9,132 nucleotides of DNA from JAJNNC01 sp038232695 (GCA_038232695.1 JBBSNI010000222.1:1-9132); one strand, 5' to 3'; counted from the stretch's first letter, positions 1 through 7,423 are shown. Program-made: numbers and translations. The notes: generated by a model from the sequence alone, not told the origin.

Positions 1-213
1 CTGGTAGGTAAGTGTACCATTGGTAGCATTAATTTGAGGGTTCTGAATAAAAGTAATACTACCAGATTTTTTTTCAATCTTGAAGGTCAGGGTTTGCTCT
101 GTCTCAGGGTCGCCGTCGTTGATAGCGGTAGCAAAGTTAGCTACCACTTGCGGTCCTGTATTAACCTGCACAGCCGGAGGATTACCTGCCAAATTAAAAG
201 TGGGCGCATCGTT
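1..213 (-). repeat. 71-codon internal repeat, copy 2 (residues 547-617 of the surface protein)
   Basis: This is the second copy of the block, beginning NDAPTFNLAG and ending NGTLTYQ at the window edge. The INDGDPETEQTLTF core is unchanged from copy 1. Substitutions are concentrated near the start of the module and at scattered positions afterwards. More copies may lie beyond the edge. Confidence 0.9.
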
Positions 214-1851
214 GATGGGATTGACAGTGAGTGTAAATTTTTTGGTAGCGGTATTCCCACTGCCAGCGTCGGCGGTTACTGTAAATTCCTGTGTGCCGCT
301 TTTGTTGGGTTCAGCAGTAATGCTGATCGTGCCATTAGCTTGATTAATACTGACTTTGGCGAAGCCTACAGAAGCAGGCGAAAGGCTGTAGGTTGCATTA
401 GGTGTGCCTGCATCTGGGGTAAGGGTAACAGTTACCGGATCGGTGAAATCTTCGTCTCTGGTGATGGTGGTTGCACTTAAAGCAAAAGTAGGAGGCACTA
501 CCGCAGGTGGATTAACCGTAATAGTGAAACTTTTCGTCTGGCTGGTGTTTTCATTTGAACCATTGCTGGCTCCATTATCTTCCAAAGTTACATCAAACGT
601 AGCCGTACCGGAAGTGCCTGCGGTAGCCTGGTAAGTCAGGGTGCCATTGGCAGGATTGATCTGGGGAGATTGGTCAAAAGTAAGACTGCCGGATTTTTTG
701 CTTATCGCAAAAGTAAGCGTTTGTTCTGTCTCAGGATCACCGTCGTTAATTTTGGTAGCAAAGTTAGCTACCGTCTGTAGTCCGGCATCAGTCGGCACCG
801 CCGGAGGATCGCCCGCCAGTTCGAAAGTGGGGGCATCATTGACAGGGTTGATGGTAATAGCCACCGTAGCCGTATTGGAAGTTTCTGTCCCATCGCTGAC
901 CTGGTAGGTAAAGCTGTCTGAGCCGTTGTAATTTTTCTCAGGGTAAGGAGTGTAAGTGACTTTACCATCTTTGTCAACAGCACCGAGTATTCCATGATCC
1001 GGGTTTTTTACAACCGTATACGTAAGTGTGCCATCATCTTCTCCTTCCAGCTTGACCTCTATCACTTCATCTTCATCGATGATTACATCAACATTTTTAG
1101 CCACAGGCGCCTGGTTAGCTTTGGCATTGACGGTAATATCTACCTGGTCGGTGGCTGTATCGCCTGTTTTATCGGTCACTGTCAGGGTGATGGTGGTCGT
1201 GCCTACGGGCAAAGTGACGGTTGGCTTATCATCATCAGCACTGCCGCCGTTTGGCCAACTCCAGGCATAGCTGTCAATGCCGTCGTCTGCATCTGTGGAG
1301 GCAGAGCCGTCTAACTGTACTTGCTCATTGCCACTACCGTCGGCATCTTCTACCGTCTGGTCAGGTCCTGCTTTGGCTACCGGGGCGTCGTTGACTGCCT
1401 GGATCGTCAGGGAAACTTTGGCTTTGTTGGATTCTTGACCTTCTATGTCTTTGGCTACAAAAGTAAAATCATCTTTTCCGTCGTAGTTGGAAGCAGGTGT
1501 ATAATTTACTTTATTGGCTGCAAGCGCACTGAGCGAACCATGCGCCGGTGCGTCTTTTATCTCATAGGTTAGTGCATCGTCTTCAGGGTCAGAAGCGGGC
1601 AGCGTGATCTCTGCCGGGCTGCTATCTTCCTGTAGTGTAAAAGCAGTATCCCGTGCGATAGGCTTTTCGTTGGCTAAAGGAACGAGCAGGGTGCTGCCTG
1701 GTCCGGAAGATTGCATTTGGCTGCTCTTGCCGAATGTATCAGCAGCAGATGATAGCCATAACAGTCCGCATAGGTACAGGGGCAAACCTATGTTCAGGGC
1801 AAGCATAGATAGCCTGTTATTTGTTTTTCTCTGTGAATACAACTTCTTCAT
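1..1851 (-). CDS. Exported multi-domain Ig/cadherin-like and PKD-like repeat protein, N-terminal part (runs off left edge)
   Basis: The minus strand is open for 617 codons from the ATG at 1851 to the window edge. An in-frame TAG lies about 40 bases upstream, so this ATG is the natural start. Residues 1-14 are basic, and about 15-36 form a hydrophobic core ending in LSSAA, which reads as a signal peptide cleaved by signal peptidase I. Modules follow in order: a cadherin-like bacterial Ig domain (about 62-154), a PKD/K319-like domain (about 155-242, with AGPDQTV and LDGSAST), a second cadherin-like domain (about 246-337, NYNGSDSFTY), a block at 338-408 with its continuation to about 453, a different Ig-like module (about 456-546), then a second copy of the block at 547-617. 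Modules are joined by VNDAP or INDAP linkers and are rich in Asp, Thr and Asn. Such chains typically form extended adhesins or carrier regions of large surface or secreted proteins in Bacteroidota. The C-terminus, where a type IX secretion signal or enzyme domain might sit, lies outside the window, so the specific role is unknown. Confidence 0.9.
   Translation of the reverse strand, partial: MKKLYSQRKTNNRLSMLALNIGLPLYLCGLLWLSSAADTFGKSSQMQSSGPGSTLLVPLANEKPIARDTAFTLQEDSSPAEITLPASDPEDDALTYEIKDAPAHGSLSALAANKVNYTPASNYDGKDDFTFVAKDIEGQESNKAKVSLTIQAVNDAPVAKAGPDQTVEDADGSGNEQVQLDGSASTDADDGIDSYAWSWPNGGSADDDKPTVTLPVGTTTITLTVTDKTGDTATDQVDITVNAKANQAPVAKNVDVIIDEDEVIEVKLEGEDDGTLTYTVVKNPDHGILGAVDKDGKVTYTPYPEKNYNGSDSFTYQVSDGTETSNTATVAITINPVNDAPTFELAGDPPAVPTDAGLQTVANFATKINDGDPETEQTLTFAISKKSGSLTFDQSPQINPANGTLTYQATAGTSGTATFDVTLEDNGASNGSNENTSQTKSFTITVNPPAVVPPTFALSATTITRDEDFTDPVTVTLTPDAGTPNATYSLSPASVGFAKVSINQANGTISITAEPNKSGTQEFTVTADAGSGNTATKKFTLTVNPINDAPTFNLAGNPPAVQVNTGPQVVANFATAINDGDPETEQTLTFKIEKKSGSITFIQNPQINATNGTLTYQ
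628..840 (-). repeat. 71-codon internal repeat, copy 1 (residues 338-408 of the surface protein)
   Basis: This block begins with NDAPTFELAG, contains INDGDPETEQTLTF and ends with NGTLTYQ. It aligns without gaps to residues 547-617, encoded by 213-1, with 55 of 71 residues identical by my hand count. The two copies are offset by exactly 627 bases (209 codons), which points to duplication of a unit of about 209 residues made of this block plus the modules after it. Confidence 0.9.
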
Positions 1852-2284
1852 CAAGCAAGTGGATAGATTCAAATGGTCAGTTTCTTTAGTAAGCTATACA
1901 TTGTTTATTAGAACAAATAAATATATTCTGCTGCTAAATTAATAAAAAAAATTGAATTATTTATAAATATTACTTTATATATACAACGTATCTATTGCCT
2001 TTTTTTGTTTTAGAAATTAATATAAAGTTACTGCTTTGTTTTTTATTCGAGAAATTTAATACCGGTATAGTTCATCAAATAATAATATAAACACTTGTAA
2101 AACAGGGTGTTATCATTTGTTAAGAAGCTGTTAACTTCGAGGGAATTTTGGTTGCCAAGCATTTTTTTTACCCGCTAAGCCATTTCCTTACTTTGTACAA
2201 AATCCGGGGAAGACTGTAACTTATTTTCCGCAGATAACGCTACAAATTTCTTATTTTTGTTTCAGTCAGCCTCAGCTATTGCTT
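1852..2284. other. A/T-rich divergent intergenic region
   Basis: This 433-base stretch separates two divergently transcribed genes and should carry both promoters. It is strongly A/T-rich, most of all at about 1905-2100, unlike the more balanced coding regions. I see no supportable ORF, tRNA or strong hairpin in it. On the plus strand a good TAnnTTTG match sits at 2252-2259, and a weaker TACTTTG at 2189-2195. On the minus strand I found only poor matches, so the promoter of the surface-protein gene is not assigned. Confidence 0.7.
2252..2259 (+). promoter_or_regulatory. Candidate Bacteroidota -7 promoter element for the glycosyltransferase gene
   Basis: TATTTTTG matches the Bacteroidota -7 consensus TAnnTTTG. 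It lies 33 bases before the chosen ATG at 2285. No good TTTG -33 box occurs at the expected spacing; TTTT at 2224-2227 is the nearest. The same 13 bases, TTATTTTTGTTTC, occur upstream of pyrG, which gives some support. A/T-rich DNA produces such matches by chance, so this is tentative. Confidence 0.35.
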
Positions 2285-3448
2285 ATGATCGTCCTTTTGT
2301 GGATCAGTCTGTTCCTTGTTTTCTATACCTACTTAGGCTATGGCATGCTGCTGTATGTTTTGGTCAGGATCAAGAGAATCTTCCGTCCGGCTTCTGCTGA
2401 TCAGTATGCCGACGCTGAACTGCCAGAAGCTACGCTGTTCATCGCCGCTTACAACGAGGAAGCATGTATAGCAGAAAAAATCAACAATTCGCTATCCTTA
2501 ATCTATCCTGCCCGGAAGCTCAGCATCGTTATCGTGACCGACGGCTCCACCGACCGGACGCCGCAGATCGTACAGCAATATACTACTGTCAGCCATTTTC
2601 ATCAGCCGGAAAGGAAAGGCAAAATCGCGGCTGTCAACCGTATCATGCCGTATGTGCGGACGCCCGTGGTCGTTTTTACGGATGCCAACACGCTGCTCAA
2701 TGAAGACGCGCTGCGCTGCCTGGTACGTCCTTTTAAAGACCCCAAAGTGGGCGCTGTTGCCGGGGAGAAAAAAGTCCGAAGCGGGGCAAAAGACGCGGCC
2801 AGCGGGGCGGGTGAAGGTTTTTACTGGCAGTACGAATCGACACTCAAGCGGTGGGATGCTGCGCTTTACTCCGTAGTAGGCGCTGCCGGTGAGTTGTTTG
2901 CGATCAGAACGCGCCTCTACCCGGAAGCGCCTGCCGATACCATCATCGAGGATTTTTATATAAGTCTTTGCATTGCCAGCCAAGGCTACCGCGTGGCGTA
3001 CGTCCCGCAAGCCTATGCGCTGGAAAGCCCTTCGGCATCAGTAGGCGAAGAACTGAAACGAAAGGTGCGCATCGCTGCCGGGGGTATACAGGCGATCGTC
3101 CGGCTCAGGTCGCTGCTGAATATCTTCCGCTATGGTATCCTGAGTTTTCAGTATATCTCTCACCGCGTCTTGCGCTGGACGGTGACGCCTTTTGCGCTGC
3201 TTACTTTGCTGCTCAGCAACTTGTGGCTGTTAAGGGAAGGCATTTTTTTTCAGCTTGTGTTAGCCGGACAGGCACTTTTTTACCTGATGGCGGGAATAGG
3301 CTATCTGCTGGCAACCAGGCAGATCAGGCAAAAGGCTTTTTTTATTCCTTACTATTTTCTGATGATGCATTATGCCGTTTTTGTAGGCATCATTCGTTAT
3401 CTAAAAGGCTCACAGTCAGCCGTTTGGGAGAGAGCCAAAAGAGCCTGA
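2285..3448 (+). CDS. Membrane-anchored family 2 glycosyltransferase
   Basis: Product of 387 residues counted from ATG 2285; an in-frame TTG two codons upstream is possible but less likely. It transfers a sugar from a nucleotide-sugar donor at the inner face of the cytoplasmic membrane. Residues 3-27 form an N-terminal membrane segment. The GT-A catalytic domain shows IAAYNEE (53-59), VTDGSTD (84-90), TDAN (132-135, the DxD-type metal site with Asn as the last residue) and IIEDFYIS (220-227) carrying the likely catalytic Asp. A basic KRKVRIAAGG (258-267) sits where processive members have QxxRW. Three hydrophobic segments follow at about 298-316, 321-343 and 352-372. This layout resembles synthases of the hyaluronan, poly-N-acetylglucosamine and cellulose type, but the missing canonical QxxRW leaves processivity and sugar unknown. 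It is divergent from the surface-protein gene and 87 bases upstream of pyrG. No neighbouring polysaccharide cluster is visible, so the pathway cannot be assigned. Confidence 0.88.
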   Translation: MIVLLWISLFLVFYTYLGYGMLLYVLVRIKRIFRPASADQYADAELPEATLFIAAYNEEACIAEKINNSLSLIYPARKLSIVIVTDGSTDRTPQIVQQYTTVSHFHQPERKGKIAAVNRIMPYVRTPVVVFTDANTLLNEDALRCLVRPFKDPKVGAVAGEKKVRSGAKDAASGAGEGFYWQYESTLKRWDAALYSVVGAAGELFAIRTRLYPEAPADTIIEDFYISLCIASQGYRVAYVPQAYALESPSASVGEELKRKVRIAAGGIQAIVRLRSLLNIFRYGILSFQYISHRVLRWTVTPFALLTLLLSNLWLLREGIFFQLVLAGQALFYLMAGIGYLLATRQIRQKAFFIPYYFLMMHYAVFVGIIRYLKGSQSAVWERAKRA

Positions 3449-3473
3449 TATGAGAAACCTTCGGATTCGCTTT

Positions 3474-3481
3474 TATTTTTG
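3474..3481 (+). promoter_or_regulatory. Candidate promoter element upstream of pyrG
   Basis: TATTTTTG matches TAnnTTTG and lies 62 bases before the pyrG ATG, inside the 87-base gap after the glycosyltransferase gene. It is embedded in TTATTTTTGTTTC, identical to the sequence before the glycosyltransferase gene. An alternative reading takes its TTTG as the -33 box and TAACTTCG at 3506-3513 as the -7 box, but that spacing of 24 is longer than usual. Confidence 0.35.
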
Positions 3482-3535
3482 TTTCCATCATCCGATTAAT
3501 TCCCCTAACTTCGCATCCCATAAGCACGAAAACTT

Positions 3536-5167
3536 ATGGGTTCAACCAAGTATATTTTTGTTACCGGGGGTGTGACGTCCTCCCTGGGCAAAGGAATTAT
3601 TTCTGCCTCGCTGGGCAAACTGTTGCAGGCACGCGGCTTCCGCGTCACCATCCAAAAATTCGATCCTTACATCAATATTGATCCGGGTACGATGAATCCT
3701 TACGAGCACGGAGAGTGCTATGTAACCGACGACGGCGCCGAAACAGACCTGGACCTGGGCCACTACGAAAGATTCCTGAACGTCCGCACTTCCCAGGCCA
3801 ATAACATCACCACTGGGCGTATCTACAATAATGTCATTACTAAAGAAAGACAGGGCATTTACCTGGGAAAGACCGTGCAGGTAGTGCCCCACATCACCGA
3901 CGAGATCAAAGATAATTTTGTTAAACTGGGAAAAACCGGCAAATACGATATTGTCATCACCGAGATTGGCGGCTGCGTAGGGGATATAGAATCTTTGCCC
4001 TTTATAGAAGCCCTGCGGCAGTTTCGCTGGGAACTGGGCGGCACCGACCTGCTGGTCATTCACCTCACGCTGGTGCCTTACCTGGAAGCGGCCAAAGAAC
4101 TCAAGACCAAACCTACCCAACATTCTGTACAGCGTTTGTCCGAAGCAGGTGTACAGCCCGACATCCTGGTGTGCCGCTCCGAACGTCACCTGCCCTTGGA
4201 TATTCGCAAAAAAATCGCCCTGTTCTGCAATGTCAACGTCAACTCCGTTATCGAAGCCATAGATGCGGATTCTATTTATGATGTGCCGCTGCTGATGCGC
4301 AAGGAAAAGCTGGATGAGCGTGTGCTTGCCAAACTCAAATTGCCTTATAAAAAGGAACCGGATATTGAACAATGGAAAGAGTTTTTAGGAAGGTTAAAAA
4401 ACCCTTTGAATGAAGTAAAAGTGGCTATTGTTGGGAAATACACCGAGTTACCGGATGCCTATAAGTCTATTGCCGAGGCTTTTGTACACGCCGGTGCGGT
4501 GAATGAGTGCAAGGTATGCGTCCGCTGGATCTCTTCCGAGACGATCAACGCCGACAATGCAGCCGAGCATTTGCAAGACCTGGATGGCATCCTGGTCGCG
4601 CCGGGGTTTGGTGAGCGGGGCATCCCCGGCAAGCTCACGACCGTACAATACGCCAGGGAACACGAGGTGCCTTACTTCGGCATCTGTCTGGGGATGCAGT
4701 GCGCTGTTATCGAGTTTGCCCGCAACGTGCTGGGACTTGCCCAGGCAAATTCTACGGAGATGGACACCCAGACGCCCGACCCGGTCATCGACCTGATGGA
4801 AGAGCAAAAGCATATTGTCAACAAAGGCGGCACCATGCGTCTGGGCGCTTACCCTTGCGAATTGAAAAAAGGTAGCCAGGCTTACCTGGCTTATGGTAAA
4901 AACAAGCTTATCCACGAACGCCACCGCCACCGGTATGAGTTTAATAACAAATACCTGGAGATGTTTGAGGAGGCAGGCATGGTCTCTACAGGCATCAACC
5001 CGGGCTCCGGGCTGGTAGAGGTGATGGAATTGCGCCAGCATCCCTGGTTTGTCGGCACCCAGTACCATCCCGAGCTAAGAAGTACGGTGCTTAATCCGCA
5101 TCCTTTGTTTGTGCGGTTTATTCATGCTGCCAAGGAATACCATAGCCGGAAAAACAACGGTTCCTGA
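3536..5167 (+). CDS. pyrG: CTP synthase (glutamine-hydrolysing)
   Basis: Cytosolic enzyme that makes CTP from UTP, ATP and glutamine, the last step of de novo pyrimidine nucleotide synthesis. The product has 543 residues, full length for the family. The N-terminal synthetase domain starts KYIFVTGGVTSSLGKG, with the P-loop at about 11-20 and Lys19. KFDPYINIDPGTM (41-53) and ETDLDLGHYERF (69-80) follow, and Asp73 and Glu143 match the known magnesium ligands. The C-terminal class I glutamine amidotransferase domain begins near 292. It shows APGFGERG (355-362), the nucleophile Cys384 in GICLGMQ and the His511/Glu513 pair in QYHPEL, so the Cys-His-Glu triad is complete. The start is fixed by the conserved N-terminus beginning only a few residues after the ATG. 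No clear ribosome binding site is visible, as is usual in Bacteroidota. yidC follows after 115 bases, a common pairing in this phylum. All key residues are present, so I expect an active enzyme. Confidence 0.98.
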   Translation: MGSTKYIFVTGGVTSSLGKGIISASLGKLLQARGFRVTIQKFDPYINIDPGTMNPYEHGECYVTDDGAETDLDLGHYERFLNVRTSQANNITTGRIYNNVITKERQGIYLGKTVQVVPHITDEIKDNFVKLGKTGKYDIVITEIGGCVGDIESLPFIEALRQFRWELGGTDLLVIHLTLVPYLEAAKELKTKPTQHSVQRLSEAGVQPDILVCRSERHLPLDIRKKIALFCNVNVNSVIEAIDADSIYDVPLLMRKEKLDERVLAKLKLPYKKEPDIEQWKEFLGRLKNPLNEVKVAIVGKYTELPDAYKSIAEAFVHAGAVNECKVCVRWISSETINADNAAEHLQDLDGILVAPGFGERGIPGKLTTVQYAREHEVPYFGICLGMQCAVIEFARNVLGLAQANSTEMDTQTPDPVIDLMEEQKHIVNKGGTMRLGAYPCELKKGSQAYLAYGKNKLIHERHRHRYEFNNKYLEMFEEAGMVSTGINPGSGLVEVMELRQHPWFVGTQYHPELRSTVLNPHPLFVRFIHAAKEYHSRKNNGS

Positions 5168-5209
5168 GGATTTGTCTGCCATCATTAGGATATAAGGGTG
5201 TTTCTCTCT

Positions 5210-5217
5210 TAATATTG
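5210..5217 (+). promoter_or_regulatory. Possible -7 promoter element upstream of yidC
   Basis: TAATATTG differs from TAnnTTTG at one position. TTAG at 5185-5188, 21 bases upstream, is a one-mismatch -33 box at acceptable spacing. The leader to the yidC ATG would be about 60 bases. TAATTTG at 5240-5246 is a rival candidate. yidC could equally be read through from pyrG, because I see no terminator between them. Confidence 0.25.
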
Positions 5218-5282
5218 CACCATGAATTTTAAGCAAAAATAATTTGTATAGATAGAAGTTAGTTGCAGCATGAAGTTTTGTT

Positions 5283-7268
5283 ATGGATAAAAATCAAGCC
5301 ATCGGCCTGGTACTCGCAGGCCTGCTCATTATAATATATTTTCAGTTTTTTGCCCCCCAGCCTGTTCCGCCCGGCGTGGATACGCCCGTGGAAGAACAGC
5401 GTACGGAAGACACCGTTTCCCGGCCACAAGCGGGTACTACCGGCGATGTCGTCCGTCCGCAGGAAGACCGGGTAGCGATGAGCGATTCTATGCAAAACGC
5501 CATCAACGAGCAGCGCTATGGTATCTTTGCGCCTGCGGCCAAGGGCAGCGCGCAGGAAGTATCGGTAAGCAGCGAAGATATGTCGCTGGCTTTCAGCACA
5601 CAGGGCGGCAGGATCAGCCAGGTCGTACTGAAACATTATAAATCCTACGACAAGGAGCCTCTACGGCTGTTGGACCAGGAGACCAGCCAGATCAGTCTGC
5701 TGGCAGGCACAGCCAGCGGCAATATCAACCTGCAGGAGCTTTATTATACCACCGAAGCCGGCAATGTGTCAGTACAGGAAGGAGATACGGCTGCCATAAC
5801 ATTTACGGCAAACCTGGACGGCGGAAGAACGCTAAAGCAAATTTATACCGTGCCCGGCAACGGCTACCAGATCGGGTATGAACTACAGGTGAGCGATCCC
5901 GCGGGTGTGCTATCCTCCAATACACTCACTTTTGTATGGAAAGACGCGCTGCGCGAACTGGAAAAAGACATAGAAGAAAGCCGCCGCAGAAGCGCCCTGA
6001 CCTACTATACGGCAGAAGGCGACCTGGAAAAGATAGCCTCGCAGGGTGCTAACGAGGAAGACACTGAGCAGGTAGAAGAGCCGCTCCGCTGGGTGAGTAT
6101 GAAGCAGCGTTTCTTTAGCTCTGCCATTGTGGCCAAGCAGCAACCGTTTACCGGGGGCACCCTAAGCGTGGCAAATCCTGAATCTTCTTCTCACATCGTT
6201 AAAACGATGGGCATGGAAGTAGGCGTTCCGGTAGAGAACGGACGCGCCAGCTTCAGCTACTATTTCGGTCCGAACGACTTGCAGGTGATGCGTAGCGTAG
6301 CCCCAAGCTTTGAAGAAAATATAGACTTTGGCTGGCCCGTCGTGAAGTGGATCAGCAAGTATGTGATCGCGCCTATGTTTAGCTTTTTCGAAAGATTCAT
6401 CGGCAGTTATGGCGTGATCATCGTCATACTGGTGCTGCTGATCAAAACGGTGCTGTTTCCGCTTTCTTACAAGTCGTATCTTTCTATGGCAAAGATCAAA
6501 GTGTTGAAGCCGGATTTGGATGAGATCAAGGAAAAGTACGGCGATGATGCGCAAAAAGCGCAGGCAGAACAGATGCAATTGTACCAGAAGGTAGGCGTCA
6601 ATCCGCTGAGCGGCTGTGTGCCGGTGGTGTTGCAGATGCCTATACTGCTGGCGATGTTCAACTTTTTCCCCAACTCCATAGAACTGCGGCAGGAGCCTTT
6701 CCTCTGGACAGATGACCTGTCTACCTACGATTCTATCCTGGACTTGCCTTTTAAAATACCTTTTTATGGAGACCATGTAAGCTTGTTTGTGCTGCTCATG
6801 ACCGCTTCTACCATATTGTATACCTGGTCGAACAACCAGGTAACGACCGTACAGGGACCGATGAAGTCTATGCAGTATTTTCTACCCATTATCTTTATGT
6901 TCGTACTGAATTCCTTTCCGGCAGCGTTGAGCTTTTACTATTTTGTTTCTAATATTGTAACCTTCGCCCAGCAGGCGATCATCCGCCGTTTTGTAGACGA
7001 TGATAAGATCCGGAAGATACTGGACGAAAACAAAAAACGGAACGGAAACAAGAAGAAGTCCAAGTTTCAGCAACGCCTGGAAGGCGCCATGAAGGCTACT
7101 GAAGAAGCTAAAAGAACGAAAAACAAGCCGGTAGATAAACTGAAAGCGACCGAAGAGTTCAAAAGAAAGAACAAGTCGGTCAATAAGCCGAAAGCTATTG
7201 AAGAGGCGAAAAGGAAAAGAAACAACAAGCCGGTAGATAAACCAAACAACGGAAAGGATAGACCCTAA
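5283..7268 (+). CDS. yidC: Membrane protein insertase YidC with lysine-rich repeat tail
   Basis: Inserts and folds inner-membrane proteins, alone or with the Sec translocon. The product is 661 residues. TM1 is about 6-22, followed by a Pro/Glu-rich linker (24-65) and a large periplasmic beta-sandwich domain to about 345. The conserved insertase core follows: TM2 about 375-394, the cytoplasmic hairpin 398-435 (SMAKIKVLKPDLDEIKEKYG), TM3 about 443-462 (NPLSGCVPVVLQMPILLAMF), TM4 about 498-515, and TM5 about 530-565. This is the Gram-negative type with a periplasmic domain. Lys388 in LLIKTVLFPLSYKSY stands where E. coli YidC has the hydrophilic-groove Arg366. The tail from 571 is very basic and ends in three tandem repeats (604-654). 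Similar basic tails in other YidC/Oxa1 proteins bind ribosomes, so a like role is plausible here. The start is supported by the hydrophobic TM1 immediately after MDKNQA. pyrG is upstream, and a repeat-filled gap separates it from ftsX. Confidence 0.97.
   Translation: MDKNQAIGLVLAGLLIIIYFQFFAPQPVPPGVDTPVEEQRTEDTVSRPQAGTTGDVVRPQEDRVAMSDSMQNAINEQRYGIFAPAAKGSAQEVSVSSEDMSLAFSTQGGRISQVVLKHYKSYDKEPLRLLDQETSQISLLAGTASGNINLQELYYTTEAGNVSVQEGDTAAITFTANLDGGRTLKQIYTVPGNGYQIGYELQVSDPAGVLSSNTLTFVWKDALRELEKDIEESRRRSALTYYTAEGDLEKIASQGANEEDTEQVEEPLRWVSMKQRFFSSAIVAKQQPFTGGTLSVANPESSSHIVKTMGMEVGVPVENGRASFSYYFGPNDLQVMRSVAPSFEENIDFGWPVVKWISKYVIAPMFSFFERFIGSYGVIIVILVLLIKTVLFPLSYKSYLSMAKIKVLKPDLDEIKEKYGDDAQKAQAEQMQLYQKVGVNPLSGCVPVVLQMPILLAMFNFFPNSIELRQEPFLWTDDLSTYDSILDLPFKIPFYGDHVSLFVLLMTASTILYTWSNNQVTTVQGPMKSMQYFLPIIFMFVLNSFPAALSFYYFVSNIVTFAQQAIIRRFVDDDKIRKILDENKKRNGNKKKSKFQQRLEGAMKATEEAKRTKNKPVDKLKATEEFKRKNKSVNKPKAIEEAKRKRNNKPVDKPNNGKDRP
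7092..7244 (+). repeat. Three tandem Lys-rich repeats in the YidC C-terminal tail
   Basis: Units of 17, 16 and 18 codons lie at 7092-7142, 7143-7190 and 7191-7244. They read KATEEAKRTKNKPVDKL, KATEEFKRKNKSVNKP and KAIEEAKRKRNNKPVDKP. The pattern K-A-T/I-E-E-x-K-R followed by K/N-rich residues, then K-x-V-D/N-K is kept although codons differ, which suggests an older duplication kept at protein level. The first half of each unit looks helix-forming, with charged residues alternating. Confidence 0.85.
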
Positions 7269-7272
7269 CCAC

Positions 7273-7302
7273 CCTCAGAGGTCTGTGATACACAGCCCTC
7301 GG
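7273..7302. repeat. Palindromic intergenic repeat, unit 1
   Basis: Begins four bases after the yidC stop codon. The left arm GAGGTCTGTG (7278-7287) and right arm CACAGCCCTC (7291-7300) form a 10-position stem with one T/C mismatch and an ATA loop. It is preceded by CCTCA and followed by GG, as in the other units. No run of T follows, so it is not a standard terminator. Confidence 0.8.
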
Positions 7303-7315
7303 TGACGGCTACTGT

Positions 7316-7331
7316 CCCCCTTTGAAGGGGG
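7316..7331. repeat. G/C-rich hairpin CCCCCTTTGAAGGGGG
   Basis: A 6-bp stem (CCCCCT/AGGGGG) around TTGA, followed directly by CAGGGGGATG. It is unrelated in sequence to the three flanking palindromes. I recall similar C5/G5 hairpins as dispersed intergenic repeats in Bacteroidota genomes, but I could not check this. There is no U-tract on either side suited to intrinsic termination. Confidence 0.65.
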
Positions 7332-7371
7332 CAGGGGGATGAATAGCCACTATGTATAGGACTTGGTATAA

Positions 7372-7396
7372 GAGGTCTGTGAGACACAGACCTCGG
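7372..7396. repeat. Palindromic intergenic repeat, unit 2 (perfect stem)
   Basis: GAGGTCTGTG (7372-7381) and CACAGACCTC (7385-7394) pair perfectly over 10 bp around an AGA loop, followed by GG. GAGAGGAGATTAAC follows (7397-7410); its AGATTAAC also follows unit 3, so the repeated element probably extends beyond the hairpin on that side. Confidence 0.85.
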
Positions 7397-7423
7397 GAGA
7401 GGAGATTAACTAAAAAAAGCCCA

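Noticed and set aside
34..1942. Several plus-strand ORFs of 75-148 codons across the left end
   Set aside because: They lie antisense to the 617-codon minus-strand reading frame, which has a signal peptide and clear repeated Ig-like modules; the plus-strand products are low-complexity shadows.
2279..2284. TTG at 2279 as the glycosyltransferase start
   Set aside because: An ATG two codons downstream leads directly into the hydrophobic anchor, and nothing favours the TTG.
3542..4372. A 276-codon minus-strand ORF inside pyrG, and another of 206 codons at 4448-5068
   Set aside because: pyrG is complete with all catalytic motifs in the plus frame; the antisense products match no family I recognise and are expected by codon bias.
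5222..5242. Tiny ORF (MNFKQK then stop) upstream of yidC as a leader peptide
   Set aside because: Six codons with no regulatory codon run, no attenuator hairpin after it and no start signal; chance explains it.
7273..7331. Intrinsic terminator after yidC
   Set aside because: The stems are strong enough, but no run of T follows either hairpin on the plus strand, so a standard terminator is not supported.
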